Positions 1-9,453 of a stretch of 64,000 bases of DNA are shown one piece after another. The DNA lies in the NCBI RefSeq assembly GCF_021729135.1, contig NZ_JAJTWW010000003.1, positions 62,001-126,000 of the forward strand. The letters are read 5' to 3'. Each line of letters begins with the position of its first letter. The first letter of the stretch is position 1. This DNA comes from Brevibacterium daeguense (GTDB lineage: Bacteria; Actinomycetota; Actinomycetes; Actinomycetales; Brevibacteriaceae). The notes under the pieces are model-generated. The model did no database searches. It was not told the origin of the DNA and was given only the letters and a program-made list of their open reading frames with translations. The position numbers were made by a program, and so were the translations under genes.

Positions 1-567
1 CACTACGCCGGAGTGATCGGCGCGTTCTCCGATCCCGCGGAGCTCGCCGGCAAGACGATCGCGACCAGCTACCCGGTGCTCGTCGACGCGGACCTGCGCA
101 AACGGGGCATCGAGGCGACGACCGTCAAGCTCGACGGCGCCGTGGAGGTCTCGATCGAACTCGGGGTGGCCGACGCGATCGCCGATGTCGTGGAGACCGG
201 CACGACCCTGCGGATGGCCGGCCTGGAGACCTTCGGCGAGCCGATCATCCACTCCGAGGGCGTGCTGATCGCCCGGGACGAGGCGGCCGTGCCCGGCGCC
301 GACGTGTTCCTGCGCCGCGTGCAGTCGGTGATGGTCGCCCGCGACTACGTCCTGATCGACTACGACATCCACTCCGACGATCTCGACGCCGCCGTCGAGC
401 TGACCCCCGGCTTCGCCAGCCCCACGGTGTCGACGCTGCGGGATCCCGAATGGTTCGCGGTGCGGGCGATGGTCGCCGCGCAGGACTCCCACCGCATCAT
501 GGACCGGCTCTACGACGTCGGTGCTCGCGCGATTCTGGTGACTCCCATTGGCGCCTGCCGAATGTGA
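1..567 (+). CDS. hisG: ATP phosphoribosyltransferase, 3' part (HisG, long form)
   Basis: First enzyme of histidine synthesis: joins ATP and PRPP to give phosphoribosyl-ATP in the cytoplasm. The window opens inside the gene, so only the last 188 codons are visible. The catalytic part keeps the PRPP-binding stretch LDGAVEVSIELGVADAIADV followed by ETGTTLR. The tail from about ARDYVLIDYDI onward fits the C-terminal histidine-sensing domain of long-form HisG, ending LVTPIGACRM and TGA. A downstream gene starts inside its last 20 bases, so the two are probably translated together. The true start lies upstream of the window; hisE would be expected there. Confidence 0.93.
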   Translation, partial: HYAGVIGAFSDPAELAGKTIATSYPVLVDADLRKRGIEATTVKLDGAVEVSIELGVADAIADVVETGTTLRMAGLETFGEPIIHSEGVLIARDEAAVPGADVFLRRVQSVMVARDYVLIDYDIHSDDLDAAVELTPGFASPTVSTLRDPEWFAVRAMVAAQDSHRIMDRLYDVGARAILVTPIGACRM

Positions 568-1009
568 GACCTTCCGGCCGTACGTGCTGCGCCCGCTCAC
601 CCAGGTGTCGGCGGTCGCGGTGCTGGTCGGGTTCGCCGTGCTGTCCTATGCGCTCACGGCAGGCGACTGGCGGGCGTGGCACCCCCTCGACGCGATCTGG
701 ATGAACCTCATCGGCGTGCTGCTGGCGCTGGGGTTCTGGCGCCTCGGCGCGGTCGCCGCCTTCGCCGCACCCGACGGACTGACGGTGCGCAACGTGGTGC
801 ACACTCGGAAGTTCGAGTGGGCCGAGATCGTCGGTGTGACCTTCTCCCCGCGCGGTGACCAGGCCTGGCCGCTGCTGGACCTCTCGGACGGGGAGACCTA
901 CGCCGTGATGGCGATCCAGTCCGCCGACGGCAAGCGCGGATTCGCCGCCTGTGAGCGATTGCGTAGACTCGTGGACATCCACGGAACACCAGACGTCGAC
1001 GACCGCTGA
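548..1009 (+). CDS. PH-domain-like small membrane protein
   Basis: A protein of about 153 residues that starts at a TTG inside the end of hisG (20-base overlap); a GTG at 584 is an alternative start. Two hydrophobic stretches near the N-terminus (AVAVLVGFAVLSYAL and NLIGVLLALGFWRLGAV) should span the membrane. They are followed by a compact soluble part with the pattern DGLTVRN...FEWAEIVGVTF typical of the PH_6 / YdbS-like domain of actinobacterial membrane proteins. Genes of this kind commonly follow hisG in Actinobacteria. The molecular role is unknown; membrane localisation is inferred from sequence. No catalytic motif is visible. Confidence 0.72.
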   Translation: MAPAECETFRPYVLRPLTQVSAVAVLVGFAVLSYALTAGDWRAWHPLDAIWMNLIGVLLALGFWRLGAVAAFAAPDGLTVRNVVHTRKFEWAEIVGVTFSPRGDQAWPLLDLSDGETYAVMAIQSADGKRGFAACERLRRLVDIHGTPDVDDR

Positions 1010-1042
1010 GCACACGCGCGCCGACGTGGAGAGGAGCAGCCA

Positions 1043-2245
1043 ATGAGCCGTCCCACGGAGAATCCCCGCGCAGCAGGGCCGCTGGCGGGTTACACCGTCG
1101 TCGACCTGTCCCGGGCGCTGGCCGGACCCCATGCCGGGCAGATGCTCGGCGATCTCGGGGCTCGGGTGATCAAGGTCGAGAACCCGGTCTCCGGTGACGA
1201 CTCCCGCTCGTGGGGACCGCCGTTCGTCGGCCCCGAGGACAATCCGCAGGCCACCTACTTCTTCTCCTGCAACCGCAACAAGGAGTCCATCGGCCTCGAC
1301 CTCAAGAGCGATGACGGCAGGGCCACGCTCGAGGCGCTGATCACGCGCGCCGACGTGCTGGTGGAGAACTTCCGCGGCGGCGTCCTCGACCGCCTCGGCT
1401 TCTCCACGTCCACCTGCCTGGAGCTCAACCCGCGGCTGGTGATCCTGTCGATCACCGGCTTCGGCCACGACGGGCCCGAGGCCTCGCGCGCCGGCTACGA
1501 CCAGATCGCCCAGGGCGAGGCGGGCCTGATGTCGCTGACCGGCTCCGGCCCGGACGACCTGCAGAAGGTGGGCGTGCCGATCGCGGACCTGCTCGCCGGG
1601 ATGTACGGCTCCTACGGAGTGCTCGCCGCCCTGCTGGAGCGCGAGCGCACCGGCCGGGGCAAGGTCGTGCGGACCTCGCTCATCGCTGGCGTCGTCGGGG
1701 TCCACGCCTTCCAGGGCACGCGCACGACTGTCGCCGGCCAGGATCCGGTGCCGGGCGGCAACCACCACCCGTCCCTGTCCCCGTACGGCCTCTTCCACTG
1801 CAGGAACGGCGCGGTGCAGATCTCGGTGGGCAACGAGAACCTGTGGCAGAAGTTCTGTGCGGCCTTCGGCCTGGACCCGGCCGCACCCGGCATGGCGACC
1901 AACGCCGAGCGCGTCGACAACCGGCCGGCGGTGACCGCCGCTGTCGAGGACGCCTTCGCCGCCTATGAGCCCGACGAGCTGCTCGAGAAGCTGTCGAGTG
2001 CCGGCATCCCGTCGGGCATCGTGCGCACCCTGCAGGAGGTCTACGAGTGGGAGCAGGCGCTGTCGCAGGGCCTCAAGGTCGCAGTCGATCACCCGGTGGT
2101 CGGCCGGATGGAGCTGCCCGGCCCGCCGCTGCGCTTCTTCGACGTCGACGCGGACGGGGAGACGGAGACGACTGTCACCGAGCACACCGCCCCGCCGCTG
2201 CTCGGCGAGCACGAGGCGACCATCCGCGCCTGGCTCGAGGACTGA
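1043..2245 (+). CDS. CaiB/BaiF family CoA transferase
   Basis: Class III CoA transferase of about 400 residues, a normal length for the family. It starts at ATG behind a strong GGAGAGGAG. The N-terminal LAGYTVVDLSRALAGPHAGQMLGDLGARVIKVE-type region carries the CoA-binding start of the fold. GDDSRSWGPPF, NRNKESIGLDLKSDDGR and ADVLVENFRGGVLDRLGF follow in family order, and the conserved catalytic aspartate should lie in the SRAGYDQIAQGEAG segment. The acyl substrate cannot be read from sequence. The next gene, an acetyl-CoA carboxyltransferase fusion, begins 4 bases after the stop, so the pair probably acts on related acyl-CoA metabolism. It sits oddly between hisG and hisF. Confidence 0.9.
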   Translation: MSRPTENPRAAGPLAGYTVVDLSRALAGPHAGQMLGDLGARVIKVENPVSGDDSRSWGPPFVGPEDNPQATYFFSCNRNKESIGLDLKSDDGRATLEALITRADVLVENFRGGVLDRLGFSTSTCLELNPRLVILSITGFGHDGPEASRAGYDQIAQGEAGLMSLTGSGPDDLQKVGVPIADLLAGMYGSYGVLAALLERERTGRGKVVRTSLIAGVVGVHAFQGTRTTVAGQDPVPGGNHHPSLSPYGLFHCRNGAVQISVGNENLWQKFCAAFGLDPAAPGMATNAERVDNRPAVTAAVEDAFAAYEPDELLEKLSSAGIPSGIVRTLQEVYEWEQALSQGLKVAVDHPVVGRMELPGPPLRFFDVDADGETETTVTEHTAPPLLGEHEATIRAWLED

Positions 2246-2248
2246 GCC

Positions 2249-3751
2249 ATGGCTTCTCGGCTCGACTCGCGCGGCCTCATCGACCTCGTCATCGATGACA
2301 GCACATTCGTCTCCTGGGACACCGCTCCCGTGACCCCTGCCGGCGGCATCTCCGAGGACTATGCCGCCGAGCTCGCCGCAGCCCGGGAGAAGTCCGGCGT
2401 CGACGAGGCGGTGATCACCGGCGAGGGCCTGGTGCGTGGCCGCCGGGTCGCCATCGTCGCCTGCGAGTTCCGCTTCCTCGCCGGCTCCATCGGCGTCGCC
2501 GCCGCCGAGCGGCTGGTCAACGCGATCGAGCGTGCGACCGCGGAAGGCCTGCCGCTGCTGGCCGGACCGGCTTCCGGCGGCACCCGGATGCAGGAGGGGA
2601 CCGTCGCGTTCCTCTCGATGGTCAAGATCACCGCCGCGGTGATGGCCCACCGCAGGGCCGGGCTGCCGTTCCTCGTCTACCTGCGCCACCCCACCACCGG
2701 CGGCGTCTTCGCCTCCTGGGGCTCGCTCGGCCACTTCACCGTGGCCGAACCGGGCGCGCTCATCGGCTTCCTCGGGCCCCGGGTGTACGAGCAGCTCTAC
2801 GGCACCGAGTTCCCGTCCGGGGTGCAGACGGGGGAGAACCTCCACCGCCTCGGCATCATCGACGCCGTGATCGGCCCGGAGCGGATCGCGGAGACGGTGT
2901 GCAAGGTGCTCGACGTGCTCATGGGCGCCCGTGAGGTGCCCGCGCCGGTCGCGAATCCGGCCACCGAACCGGACCCGCTGCCCACCGGCACGCGGGCCTG
3001 GGACATCATCGAGGCCTCGCGCAACCCTGCTCGCCCCGGTGTGCGTGAGCTGCTGCGCCACGGCGCGACCCACGTGCTGCCGCTCAACGGCACCGGGCAG
3101 GGGGAGAAGGACCCCGGACTGCTGCTGGCGATCGCCCGCTTCGGCACCGCGCCGTGCATCGTCCTCGGCCAGGACCGCTACCGCCAGCGCACCCACGAGC
3201 TGGGCCCGGCCGCGCTGCGGGAGGCCCGCCGCGGCATGGCTCTGGCCGACGAGCTGCGGATCCCGCTGGTCACCGTCATTGACACCCCCGGCGCGGCACT
3301 GTCGAAGTCCGCGGAGGAGGGTGGCCTGGCCGGGGAGATCGCGCGCAGCCTCGCCGACCTCATCACCCTCAAGGCCCCGACCGTTTCACTGATCCTGGGG
3401 GAGGGCTCGGGCGGCGGGGCGCTGGCGCTGATCCCGGCCGACCGCGTGCTGAGTGCGGCCAACGGGTGGCTGTCGCCGCTGCCGCCGGAGGGCGCCTCGG
3501 CGATCGTGCACCGCGACGTCGACCACGCCCCGGAGATGGCGCAGGCCCAGGAGGTGCAGGCGGAGAAGCTCGCAGCGAACGGGATCGTCGACCGGATCAT
3601 CGACGAGCAGCCCGACGCCGCGCTGGAGCCGGAGGCATTCGTCGCCCGGGTGTCCGCTACTCTCGAATACGAAATCATCACGCTCATGCGCAAGCCCGCC
3701 GACAGGCGCAGGCACCAGCGGATCGAGCGCTACCGGAACCTCGGACTCTGA
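2249..3751 (+). CDS. accDA: Fused acetyl-CoA carboxylase carboxyltransferase (AccD+AccA)
   Basis: A 500-residue fusion of both carboxyltransferase halves, which together move CO2 from carboxybiotin to acetyl-CoA to make malonyl-CoA. The N-terminal half is AccD-like, with AGPASGGTRMQEGTVAF forming the acyl-CoA oxyanion region. The C-terminal half is AccA-like, with VIDTPGAALSKSAEEGG and ILGEGSGGGALALIPAD. The cysteine-rich zinc finger at the start of ordinary AccD is not present. It follows the CoA transferase by 4 bases. A propionyl-CoA or other acyl-CoA specificity cannot be excluded, but the AccDA architecture favours acetyl-CoA. A biotin carboxylase/biotin carrier partner is not in the window. 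Confidence 0.88.
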   Translation: MASRLDSRGLIDLVIDDSTFVSWDTAPVTPAGGISEDYAAELAAAREKSGVDEAVITGEGLVRGRRVAIVACEFRFLAGSIGVAAAERLVNAIERATAEGLPLLAGPASGGTRMQEGTVAFLSMVKITAAVMAHRRAGLPFLVYLRHPTTGGVFASWGSLGHFTVAEPGALIGFLGPRVYEQLYGTEFPSGVQTGENLHRLGIIDAVIGPERIAETVCKVLDVLMGAREVPAPVANPATEPDPLPTGTRAWDIIEASRNPARPGVRELLRHGATHVLPLNGTGQGEKDPGLLLAIARFGTAPCIVLGQDRYRQRTHELGPAALREARRGMALADELRIPLVTVIDTPGAALSKSAEEGGLAGEIARSLADLITLKAPTVSLILGEGSGGGALALIPADRVLSAANGWLSPLPPEGASAIVHRDVDHAPEMAQAQEVQAEKLAANGIVDRIIDEQPDAALEPEAFVARVSATLEYEIITLMRKPADRRRHQRIERYRNLGL

Positions 3752-3823
3752 GGTCCGTACGCGGCCCGGCCGGGAGGCCGTGACCGCACGCGGAGCCGCA
3801 GGAGTCGGGACTGTGAGGAGAAC

Positions 3824-4597
3824 ATGGCAGTAGCCGTACGCGTCATCCCGTGCCTGGATGTCGACGCGGGCCGCGTCGTCAAGGGCGTGAAGTTCGAAGG
3901 CCTGCGCGACGCCGGCGATCCGGTGGAGCTGGCCCACCGCTACGACGCCGAGGGCGCCGACGAGCTGACCTTCCTCGATGTCACCGCCTCCAGCGGCGAC
4001 CGGGAGACCACCTACGAGGTGGTCCGCACCTGCGCCGAGCAGGTGTTCATCCCGCTCACGGTCGGTGGGGGAATCCGCACCGTGGCCGACGTCGACCGGC
4101 TGCTGCGCGCCGGCGCGGACAAGGTCAGCATCAACACCGCCGCGGTCGCCCGACCGGAGCTGATCGCGGAGATCGCCCGCACCTTCGGCAATCAGGTCCT
4201 CGTGCTCTCCCTCGATGCCCGGCGCGTTCCTGCCGGCCGGCCGCCCACCGCCTCGGGCTTCGAGGTCACCACCCACGGCGGCCGTGAGGGCACCGGGATC
4301 GATGCGATCGAGTGGATCATCCGCGCGGCCGAGCTCGGCGCCGGGGAGATCCTGCTCAACAGCATGGACGCCGACGGCACGAAGGAGGGCTTCGACCTCG
4401 AGCTCATCGCCGCCGCCCGGAAGGCGGTGTCGGTGCCGCTCATCGCCTCCGGCGGTGCCGGCCGGGTCGAGCACTTCGCGCCCGCCGTGCGCGCCGGTGC
4501 CGACGCCGTGCTCGCGGCCAGCGTGTTCCACTTCGGCGAGCTCACCGTCGGGGCTGTCAAGGACGCGCTGCGTGCCGAGGGGATCGAGGTCCGCTGA
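3824..4597 (+). CDS. hisF: Imidazole glycerol phosphate synthase, cyclase subunit HisF
   Basis: Cyclase half of the HisFH complex, closing the imidazole ring of IGP and releasing AICAR. At 257 residues it is a normal-length (beta/alpha)8 barrel. The N-terminal [20 protein letters not shown] contains the first catalytic aspartate. The second lies in VLSLDARR. Phosphate-binding loops VGGGIRT and ASGGAGR and the C-terminal [12 protein letters not shown] are all present. A GTGAGGAG ribosome site precedes the ATG. The stop codon overlaps the hisI start by one base. The HisH partner is outside the window. Confidence 0.96.
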   Translation: MAVAVRVIPCLDVDAGRVVKGVKFEGLRDAGDPVELAHRYDAEGADELTFLDVTASSGDRETTYEVVRTCAEQVFIPLTVGGGIRTVADVDRLLRAGADKVSINTAAVARPELIAEIARTFGNQVLVLSLDARRVPAGRPPTASGFEVTTHGGREGTGIDAIEWIIRAAELGAGEILLNSMDADGTKEGFDLELIAAARKAVSVPLIASGGAGRVEHFAPAVRAGADAVLAASVFHFGELTVGAVKDALRAEGIEVR

Positions 4598-4947
4598 TGC
4601 TCGACCCCGCAGTCGCGGACCGGCTCCGGACCAATGCCGACGGCCTGCTGCCGGTCGTCGTCCAGGAGCACACCACCCGTGAGGTGCTCATGCTCGCCTG
4701 GATGAATGCCGAGGCGCTCGGGCGCACCCTCGACACCGGTCGTGCCACGTACTGGTCCCGCTCGCGCAACGAGTACTGGGTCAAGGGCGAGACCTCCGGC
4801 CACGTCCAGCACGTCCGGCGGGTCTCCCTCGACTGCGACGGGGACACCGTGCTGCTCGAGGTCGACCAGACCGGACCCGCCTGCCACACGAACACGGAGA
4901 CCTGCTTCACCGGGAGGGAGATCCATGCCCGTCACCCCCAGCCGTGA
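4597..4947 (+). CDS. hisI: Phosphoribosyl-AMP cyclohydrolase HisI
   Basis: Opens the adenine ring of phosphoribosyl-AMP, the third histidine step. The protein has about 116 residues and is monofunctional, with no HisE domain attached, as is usual in Actinobacteria. The conserved [25 protein letters not shown] and the metal-binding stretch DCDGDTVL...[10 protein letters not shown] carry the expected aspartate and cysteine ligands for Mg2+ and Zn2+. The ATG at TGATG overlaps the hisF stop. Its end overlaps trpE by 23 bases, which chemically joins histidine and tryptophan synthesis into one transcription unit. Confidence 0.95.
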   Translation: MLDPAVADRLRTNADGLLPVVVQEHTTREVLMLAWMNAEALGRTLDTGRATYWSRSRNEYWVKGETSGHVQHVRRVSLDCDGDTVLLEVDQTGPACHTNTETCFTGREIHARHPQP

Positions 4948-6442
4948 GGAGTTCCGGGCGCTCGGCTCCGGCCGCCGCCTGGTGCCGGTCTTCACCACCG
5001 TGCTCGCCGACTCGGAGACGCCGCTGAGCATCTACCGCCGCCTGGCCGCGGGCACCCCCGGGGGGTTCCTGCTGGAGTCGGCGTCCGGAGGCGCATGGTC
5101 GCGCTACTCCTTCATCGGTCGCAGTCCGGTGGCCACCCTCACGGAACGTGACGGCGAGGTCGCCTGGCTCGGCACCCCGCCGGCCGGGCTTCCCACCTCG
5201 GGGGACCCGCTCGCAGCCGTCCAGGCGACCCTCGACCTGCTGGCGATCGACGCGCCGCACCCCGGGCTGCCGCCCATGATCTCGTCGCTGGTGGGATACC
5301 TGGGCTGGGATGTCGTGCGGCGCTTCGAGCGCCTCGGGCACGGGCCCCTGCCGGAGGACGCCGTCCCGGAGCTCAGCCTGTCGATCCCCGGTGACGTGGC
5401 GATCTACGACCACTACACCTCGCAGCTGACCCTGGTCGCCAATGTCGTCAACGTCAACGGGCTGGAATCCGGCATCGACGGGGCCTATGACGACGGCCTC
5501 GCGCGGCTCGATCGGATGATCGCCGATCTGCGCGCTCCCGCGGAGTCGACCGTCGCGGTGCGGTCGCATGCGGAGCCGGTGATCAAAGCGCGCACCCCGC
5601 GCGAGGAGTACCTCGAAGCGGTGCGGACTGCCAAGGAGCTGATCGTCGAGGGGGAGATCTTCCAGGTGGTGCTCGGGCAGCGCTTCGACTCGCCGTGCGA
5701 TGCCAGCCCCCTGGATGTCTATCGGATGCTGCGGACCACCAACCCCAGCCCGTACATGTACCTGCTCGACATCCCGACCTTCGACGGTCGTCCGATGGCC
5801 GTCGTCGGCTCCTCGCCCGAGGCGCTGGTCACCGTCAAGCAGGGGGAGGTCGTCACCCATCCGATCGCCGGCTCGCGTCCGCGCGGCGCCACCCCGGAGG
5901 AGGACCAGGAGCTCGGCCGGGAGCTGCTGGCCGACCAGAAGGAGCGGTCCGAGCACCTGATGCTCGTCGACCTCGCGCGCAACGATCTGGCCAAGATCTG
6001 CCGGCCGGGCAGCGTCGACGTCGTCGAATTCATGGAGATCGAGCGCTACAGCCACATCATGCACATCGTGTCCACGGTGACCGGCGATCTCGACCCGGCA
6101 TTCGACGGGATCGACGTGCTGCGGGCGACCTTCCCCGCCGGGACCCTGTCCGGGGCTCCCAAGCCGCGCGCGCTGCAGATCATCGACAGGCTGGAGCCGG
6201 TCGCCCGCGGGGTCTACGGTGGAGTGGTCGGCTACCTGTCCTTCACCGGAGACCTCGACATGGCGATCGCGATCCGCACCGGCATCATGCGCCCGGGCAC
6301 CATCAGCGTGTCCGCCGGCGCCGGCATCGTCGCCGACTCGGTCCCGGAGACCGAATACATCGAGACCCAGAACAAGGCGGCTGCAGTGCTGCGCGCGGCG
6401 GCAGCCGCCCATACCCTGCAGGTGCCCGCGGTCGAGCGATGA
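4925..6442 (+). CDS. trpE: Anthranilate synthase component I TrpE
   Basis: Converts chorismate to anthranilate with ammonia from the TrpG glutaminase. The protein has 505 residues from the ATG at 4925, chosen because a GGGAGGGAG site precedes it and the [13 protein letters not shown] start fits the family; the frame extends further upstream but inside hisI. The N-terminal LLES element ([11 protein letters not shown]) is the tryptophan feedback site. The chorismate-binding half shows [37 protein letters not shown] and [17 protein letters not shown]. No trpG or trpD follows, so glutaminase and phosphoribosyltransferase must be encoded elsewhere. Confidence 0.95.
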   Translation: MPVTPSREEFRALGSGRRLVPVFTTVLADSETPLSIYRRLAAGTPGGFLLESASGGAWSRYSFIGRSPVATLTERDGEVAWLGTPPAGLPTSGDPLAAVQATLDLLAIDAPHPGLPPMISSLVGYLGWDVVRRFERLGHGPLPEDAVPELSLSIPGDVAIYDHYTSQLTLVANVVNVNGLESGIDGAYDDGLARLDRMIADLRAPAESTVAVRSHAEPVIKARTPREEYLEAVRTAKELIVEGEIFQVVLGQRFDSPCDASPLDVYRMLRTTNPSPYMYLLDIPTFDGRPMAVVGSSPEALVTVKQGEVVTHPIAGSRPRGATPEEDQELGRELLADQKERSEHLMLVDLARNDLAKICRPGSVDVVEFMEIERYSHIMHIVSTVTGDLDPAFDGIDVLRATFPAGTLSGAPKPRALQIIDRLEPVARGVYGGVVGYLSFTGDLDMAIAIRTGIMRPGTISVSAGAGIVADSVPETEYIETQNKAAAVLRAAAAAHTLQVPAVER

Positions 6443-6511
6443 CCGCGGATGCGGCAATGATCACGGGGTGCGAGTCGTGACGACGGAGGCCGAGCTCATG
6501 GAGGCCCGAAA

Positions 6512-7015
6512 ATGACGAAGGCGCGCTTCATCTTCTCGCTGCTGCTGGCGGCGGGGGTGCTGTGGATCATCGGCAATCAGCCGTGGGCGAGCGCCGCCGG
6601 GGATCCGACCGCGACCGTGCCCGGTGTCGCGGAGACTGCGGCCGAGGCGCCCGCCGGCTCGCCGCTGCTCGTCGCCTGTGCTGCGGTGGTGGCGGTGTGT
6701 GCACTGCTGCTGGCGCTGCTGGGCCGGGGCGGGCGCTGGGTCGTCAGCGTCGTCGCGGCGCTGGCGGCGCTCGGCTATGCGGCCAACGGCATCGTGGTCC
6801 TGCTGTCCGACCGCGAGAGCAGCCACTGGCCCCTCATCGGCCTGCTCGCCGGCCTGCTCACGGCCGCGCTGGCCGCGTGGACGGCGGTGGCCTCCGGCAC
6901 CTGGACGACATCGTCCCGCTTCGACAGGGATGCCGCCGACGAGGGCGAATCCGACGACGCCCTCGACCCGACGCAGGCGTGGGACCGACTGTCCCGCGGC
7001 GAGGACATCGGCTGA
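6512..7015 (+). CDS. Trp biosynthesis-associated membrane protein
   Basis: A 167-residue polytopic protein matching the Trp_oprn_chp / TIGR02234 type found in actinobacterial trp operons. Four hydrophobic helices are visible: FIFSLLLAAGVLWIIG, LLVACAAVVAVCALLLALLG, WVVSVVAALAALGYAANG and LIGLLAGLLTAALAAWTAVA. The C-terminal tail is acidic and hydrophilic. Its function is unknown; a role in aromatic amino-acid transport or membrane organisation is only a guess from position. The start at ATG 6512 is preceded by GGAGGCC. A hairpin follows the stop. Confidence 0.82.
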   Translation: MTKARFIFSLLLAAGVLWIIGNQPWASAAGDPTATVPGVAETAAEAPAGSPLLVACAAVVAVCALLLALLGRGGRWVVSVVAALAALGYAANGIVVLLSDRESSHWPLIGLLAGLLTAALAAWTAVASGTWTTSSRFDRDAADEGESDDALDPTQAWDRLSRGEDIG

Positions 7016-7039
7016 GGGGTCGTCACCTCGGCTGATCCG

Positions 7040-7079
7040 GTCCTGCGAGGTGAGTCGGTTGAACCGGCACCCGCAGGAC
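7040..7079 (+). promoter_or_regulatory. Hairpin between the Trp membrane protein and the HGxxPAAW gene
   Basis: An interrupted stem in the intergenic gap: outer arms GTCCTGCG / CGCAGGAC, then GGTG / CACC, then CGG / CCG closing a TTGAA loop. No T-run follows, so it may be a weak GC-rich terminator, an RNA-processing site or an attenuator-like element upstream of trpC. I see no leader peptide rich in tryptophan codons around it, which argues against classical attenuation. Confidence 0.4.
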
Positions 7080-7120
7080 ATGAGACAATGACAGCACAAC
7101 AGACCGCAGTGAGGAGCAGC

Positions 7121-7402
7121 ATGTCCAAGATTGTCGCCCGCAACGGAGCCATCGACCTCGACAAGTCGGCCATCGACTACGAGACGGTGCAGGATCCCGG
7201 CCACGGCAACACGCTCGCCGCCTGGATGACCGTGTTCATCATGCTGCTCGGCGCCGTGGTCGCCACGGTCGGCAACATCTTCGGCAGCTGGATGATCTTC
7301 TGGGTCGGCATCGTGATCGCACTCATTGTCGGGCCGGGCGTCGGCCTCGTGCTGCGTGCGATGGGCAAGGGCAAGCCCAAGGACTCGGGTCGCAGCAAGT
7401 GA
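7121..7402 (+). CDS. HGxxPAAW-family small membrane protein
   Basis: A protein of 93 residues, two predicted membrane helices (AAWMTVFIMLLGAVVATVG and WMIFWVGIVIALIVGPGVG) and a basic C-terminal tail KGKPKDSGRSK. The family name motif appears as HGNTLAAW at residues 28-35, with leucine where proline is usual. The start at ATG 7121 is chosen because GAGGAGCAGC lies just before it; an upstream in-frame ATG at 7088 lacks a site. The stop overlaps the trpC GTG by 4 bases. Such genes are recurrent neighbours of trpC in Actinobacteria, but no activity is known. Confidence 0.82.
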   Translation: MSKIVARNGAIDLDKSAIDYETVQDPGHGNTLAAWMTVFIMLLGAVVATVGNIFGSWMIFWVGIVIALIVGPGVGLVLRAMGKGKPKDSGRSK

Positions 7403-8190
7403 GCGTGCTCGACGAGATCGTCGCCGGAGTGCTGGAGGACCTCGCCCCGCGGCAGTCGTCGACCCCGCTGGCGGAGATGCGCTCTCGGGCGGCGGACGCC
7501 GCCCCGGCGATTCCGCTGCTGCCCCGCCCCGCCGGCGACTTCGGTCTCATCGCGGAGGTCAAGCGCTCGTCCCCGTCCAAGGGGGCGCTGTCGGACATTC
7601 CCGACCCCGCCGAACTCGCCGCCGCCTATCAGGCAGGCGGTGCCGCGGCGATCAGCGTGCTGACCGAGGGACGCCGGTTCAACGGCAGCCTCGCAGATCT
7701 CGATGCGGTCCGCGCGGCTGTGAGCATTCCGGTCCTGCGCAAGGACTTCGTGGTCACCGAGTACCAGATCCACGAGGCACGAGCGCATGGCGCGGACATC
7801 GTGCTGCTGATCGTGGCGTCGCTGAGTGCCGGGCAGCTCGCGGAATTCCACGGACTGGTCACCGAACTGGGCATGACCGCTCTGGTCGAGGCGCACACTG
7901 CGGAGGAGATCGCCGCCGCCGCTGCCATCAGCGCCCAGCTGATCGGCGTCAACACCCGCAACCTCAAGGATCTCTCGGTCGACCTCGCCCGCTTCGGCCC
8001 GCTGTCGGAGCTGTGCCCCGACGACGCCGTGCTGGTCGGGGAGTCCGGCGTCCGCAACGCCCAGGATGTCGCCGACTACGCCCGGCAGGGCGCCGATCTG
8101 GCGCTCGTGGGCGAAGCGCTGGTCACCGGCGGCAGGCCGCAGGAGGCCGTGGGCGAATTCGTCGCCGCCGGCCGCGCGGCCAAGCCGTGA
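7399..8190 (+). CDS. trpC: Indole-3-glycerol phosphate synthase TrpC
   Basis: Closes the indole ring: CdRP to indole-3-glycerol phosphate. At 263 residues it is a monofunctional TIM barrel without a fused TrpF. The family signature VKRSSPSKGAL holds the catalytic lysine, with RKDF (second lysine), ALVEAHT, GVNTRNLKDL and VGESGV following in order. It starts at GTG within a GTGA overlap with the preceding membrane protein, so translation is probably coupled. trpB begins 27 bases downstream. Confidence 0.96.
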   Translation: MSVLDEIVAGVLEDLAPRQSSTPLAEMRSRAADAAPAIPLLPRPAGDFGLIAEVKRSSPSKGALSDIPDPAELAAAYQAGGAAAISVLTEGRRFNGSLADLDAVRAAVSIPVLRKDFVVTEYQIHEARAHGADIVLLIVASLSAGQLAEFHGLVTELGMTALVEAHTAEEIAAAAAISAQLIGVNTRNLKDLSVDLARFGPLSELCPDDAVLVGESGVRNAQDVADYARQGADLALVGEALVTGGRPQEAVGEFVAAGRAAKP

Positions 8191-8217
8191 TTCCCGCATT
8201 ACTCTCGAAGGAACTCC

Positions 8218-9453
8218 ATGGACAGTGAGCTTTTCTCGTCCCCTGCCGCCGAGCTGCCGCAGGGGCCTTATTTCGGTCGCTTCGGGGGCCGGTTCATCCC
8301 GGAAGCGCTGGTCGCCGCACTCGACGAGATCGAGGAGGCCTTCGGCAAGGCGGTGGTCGATCCCGAGTTCACCGCGGATCTCCAGCGCCTGCACCGGGAG
8401 TACACCGGGCGGCCGAGCCTGCTGACGGAGGCTCCGCGATTCGCCGAGCATGCCGGGGGCGCCCGGGTGTTCCTCAAGCGCGAGGATCTCAACCACACCG
8501 GCAGCCACAAGATCAACAACGTCCTCGGCCAGGCCCTGCTGACCAAGCGCATGGGCAAGACCCGGGTGATCGCAGAGACCGGCGCCGGACAGCACGGGGT
8601 GGCCACCGCCACGGCCGCCGCCCTCATGGGCCTCGAGTGCACCGTGTACATGGGTGCCGAGGACACCGAGCGCCAGTCACTCAACGTCGCCCGGATGCGG
8701 CTGCTCGGGGCCGAGGTGGTCGCCGTCGACGCCGGTACCCGTACCCTCAAGGACGCGATCAACGAGGCCTTCCGCGACTGGGTCGCCTCGGTCGACTCGA
8801 CCCACTACATGTTCGGCACGGTCGCCGGGCCGCACCCCTTCCCGATGCTCGTGCGCGAGCTCCAGCGCATTATCGGCCTCGAGTCGCGCGAGCAGATCCA
8901 GCAGCGGATCGGACGCCTGCCCGACGTCGTCACCGCCTGCGTCGGGGGCGGTTCGAACGCGATCGGCATGTTCCACGCCTTCATCCCGGACTCCGAGGTC
9001 CGCCTCGTCGGCTGCGAGGCCGGGGGAGTCGGCGCTGATTCGAACCTCCATGCCGCGTCCCTGACCAAGGGCACGCTCGGAGTCCTGCACGGCGCACGCT
9101 CGCTCATGCTGCAGGACGAGGACGGCCAGACGGTGGCGAGCCACTCGATCTCCGCCGGGCTCGACTACCCGGGCGTCGGTCCCGAGCACGCCTGGCTGCA
9201 CGACACCGGGCGCGCCGAGTACCGCGCGGTCACCGACGCGGAGGCGATGGAAGCCTTCCGGATCCTGTGCCGCACTGAGGGCATCATCCCCGCGATCGAG
9301 AGCTCGCACGCCCTGGCCGGCGCCCTGCAGCTCGGCCGCGAGCTCGGCCCGGAGGCAGTCATCCTTGTGTCCCTGTCCGGACGCGGGGACAAGGACGTGA
9401 CCACCGCCGGCACCTATTTCGGCTACCTCGACGCGAACGCCCAGGAGGCCTGA
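8218..9453 (+). CDS. trpB: Tryptophan synthase beta subunit TrpB
   Basis: PLP enzyme joining indole and serine to make tryptophan. The protein has 411 residues. The cofactor lysine lies in [38 protein letters not shown] (PLP phosphate loop) and SGRGDKD are all intact. The N-terminal [18 protein letters not shown] is the canonical start of TrpB1. It overlaps trpA in ATGA fashion, as expected for the alpha2-beta2 complex. Confidence 0.97.
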   Translation: MDSELFSSPAAELPQGPYFGRFGGRFIPEALVAALDEIEEAFGKAVVDPEFTADLQRLHREYTGRPSLLTEAPRFAEHAGGARVFLKREDLNHTGSHKINNVLGQALLTKRMGKTRVIAETGAGQHGVATATAAALMGLECTVYMGAEDTERQSLNVARMRLLGAEVVAVDAGTRTLKDAINEAFRDWVASVDSTHYMFGTVAGPHPFPMLVRELQRIIGLESREQIQQRIGRLPDVVTACVGGGSNAIGMFHAFIPDSEVRLVGCEAGGVGADSNLHAASLTKGTLGVLHGARSLMLQDEDGQTVASHSISAGLDYPGVGPEHAWLHDTGRAEYRAVTDAEAMEAFRILCRTEGIIPAIESSHALAGALQLGRELGPEAVILVSLSGRGDKDVTTAGTYFGYLDANAQEA

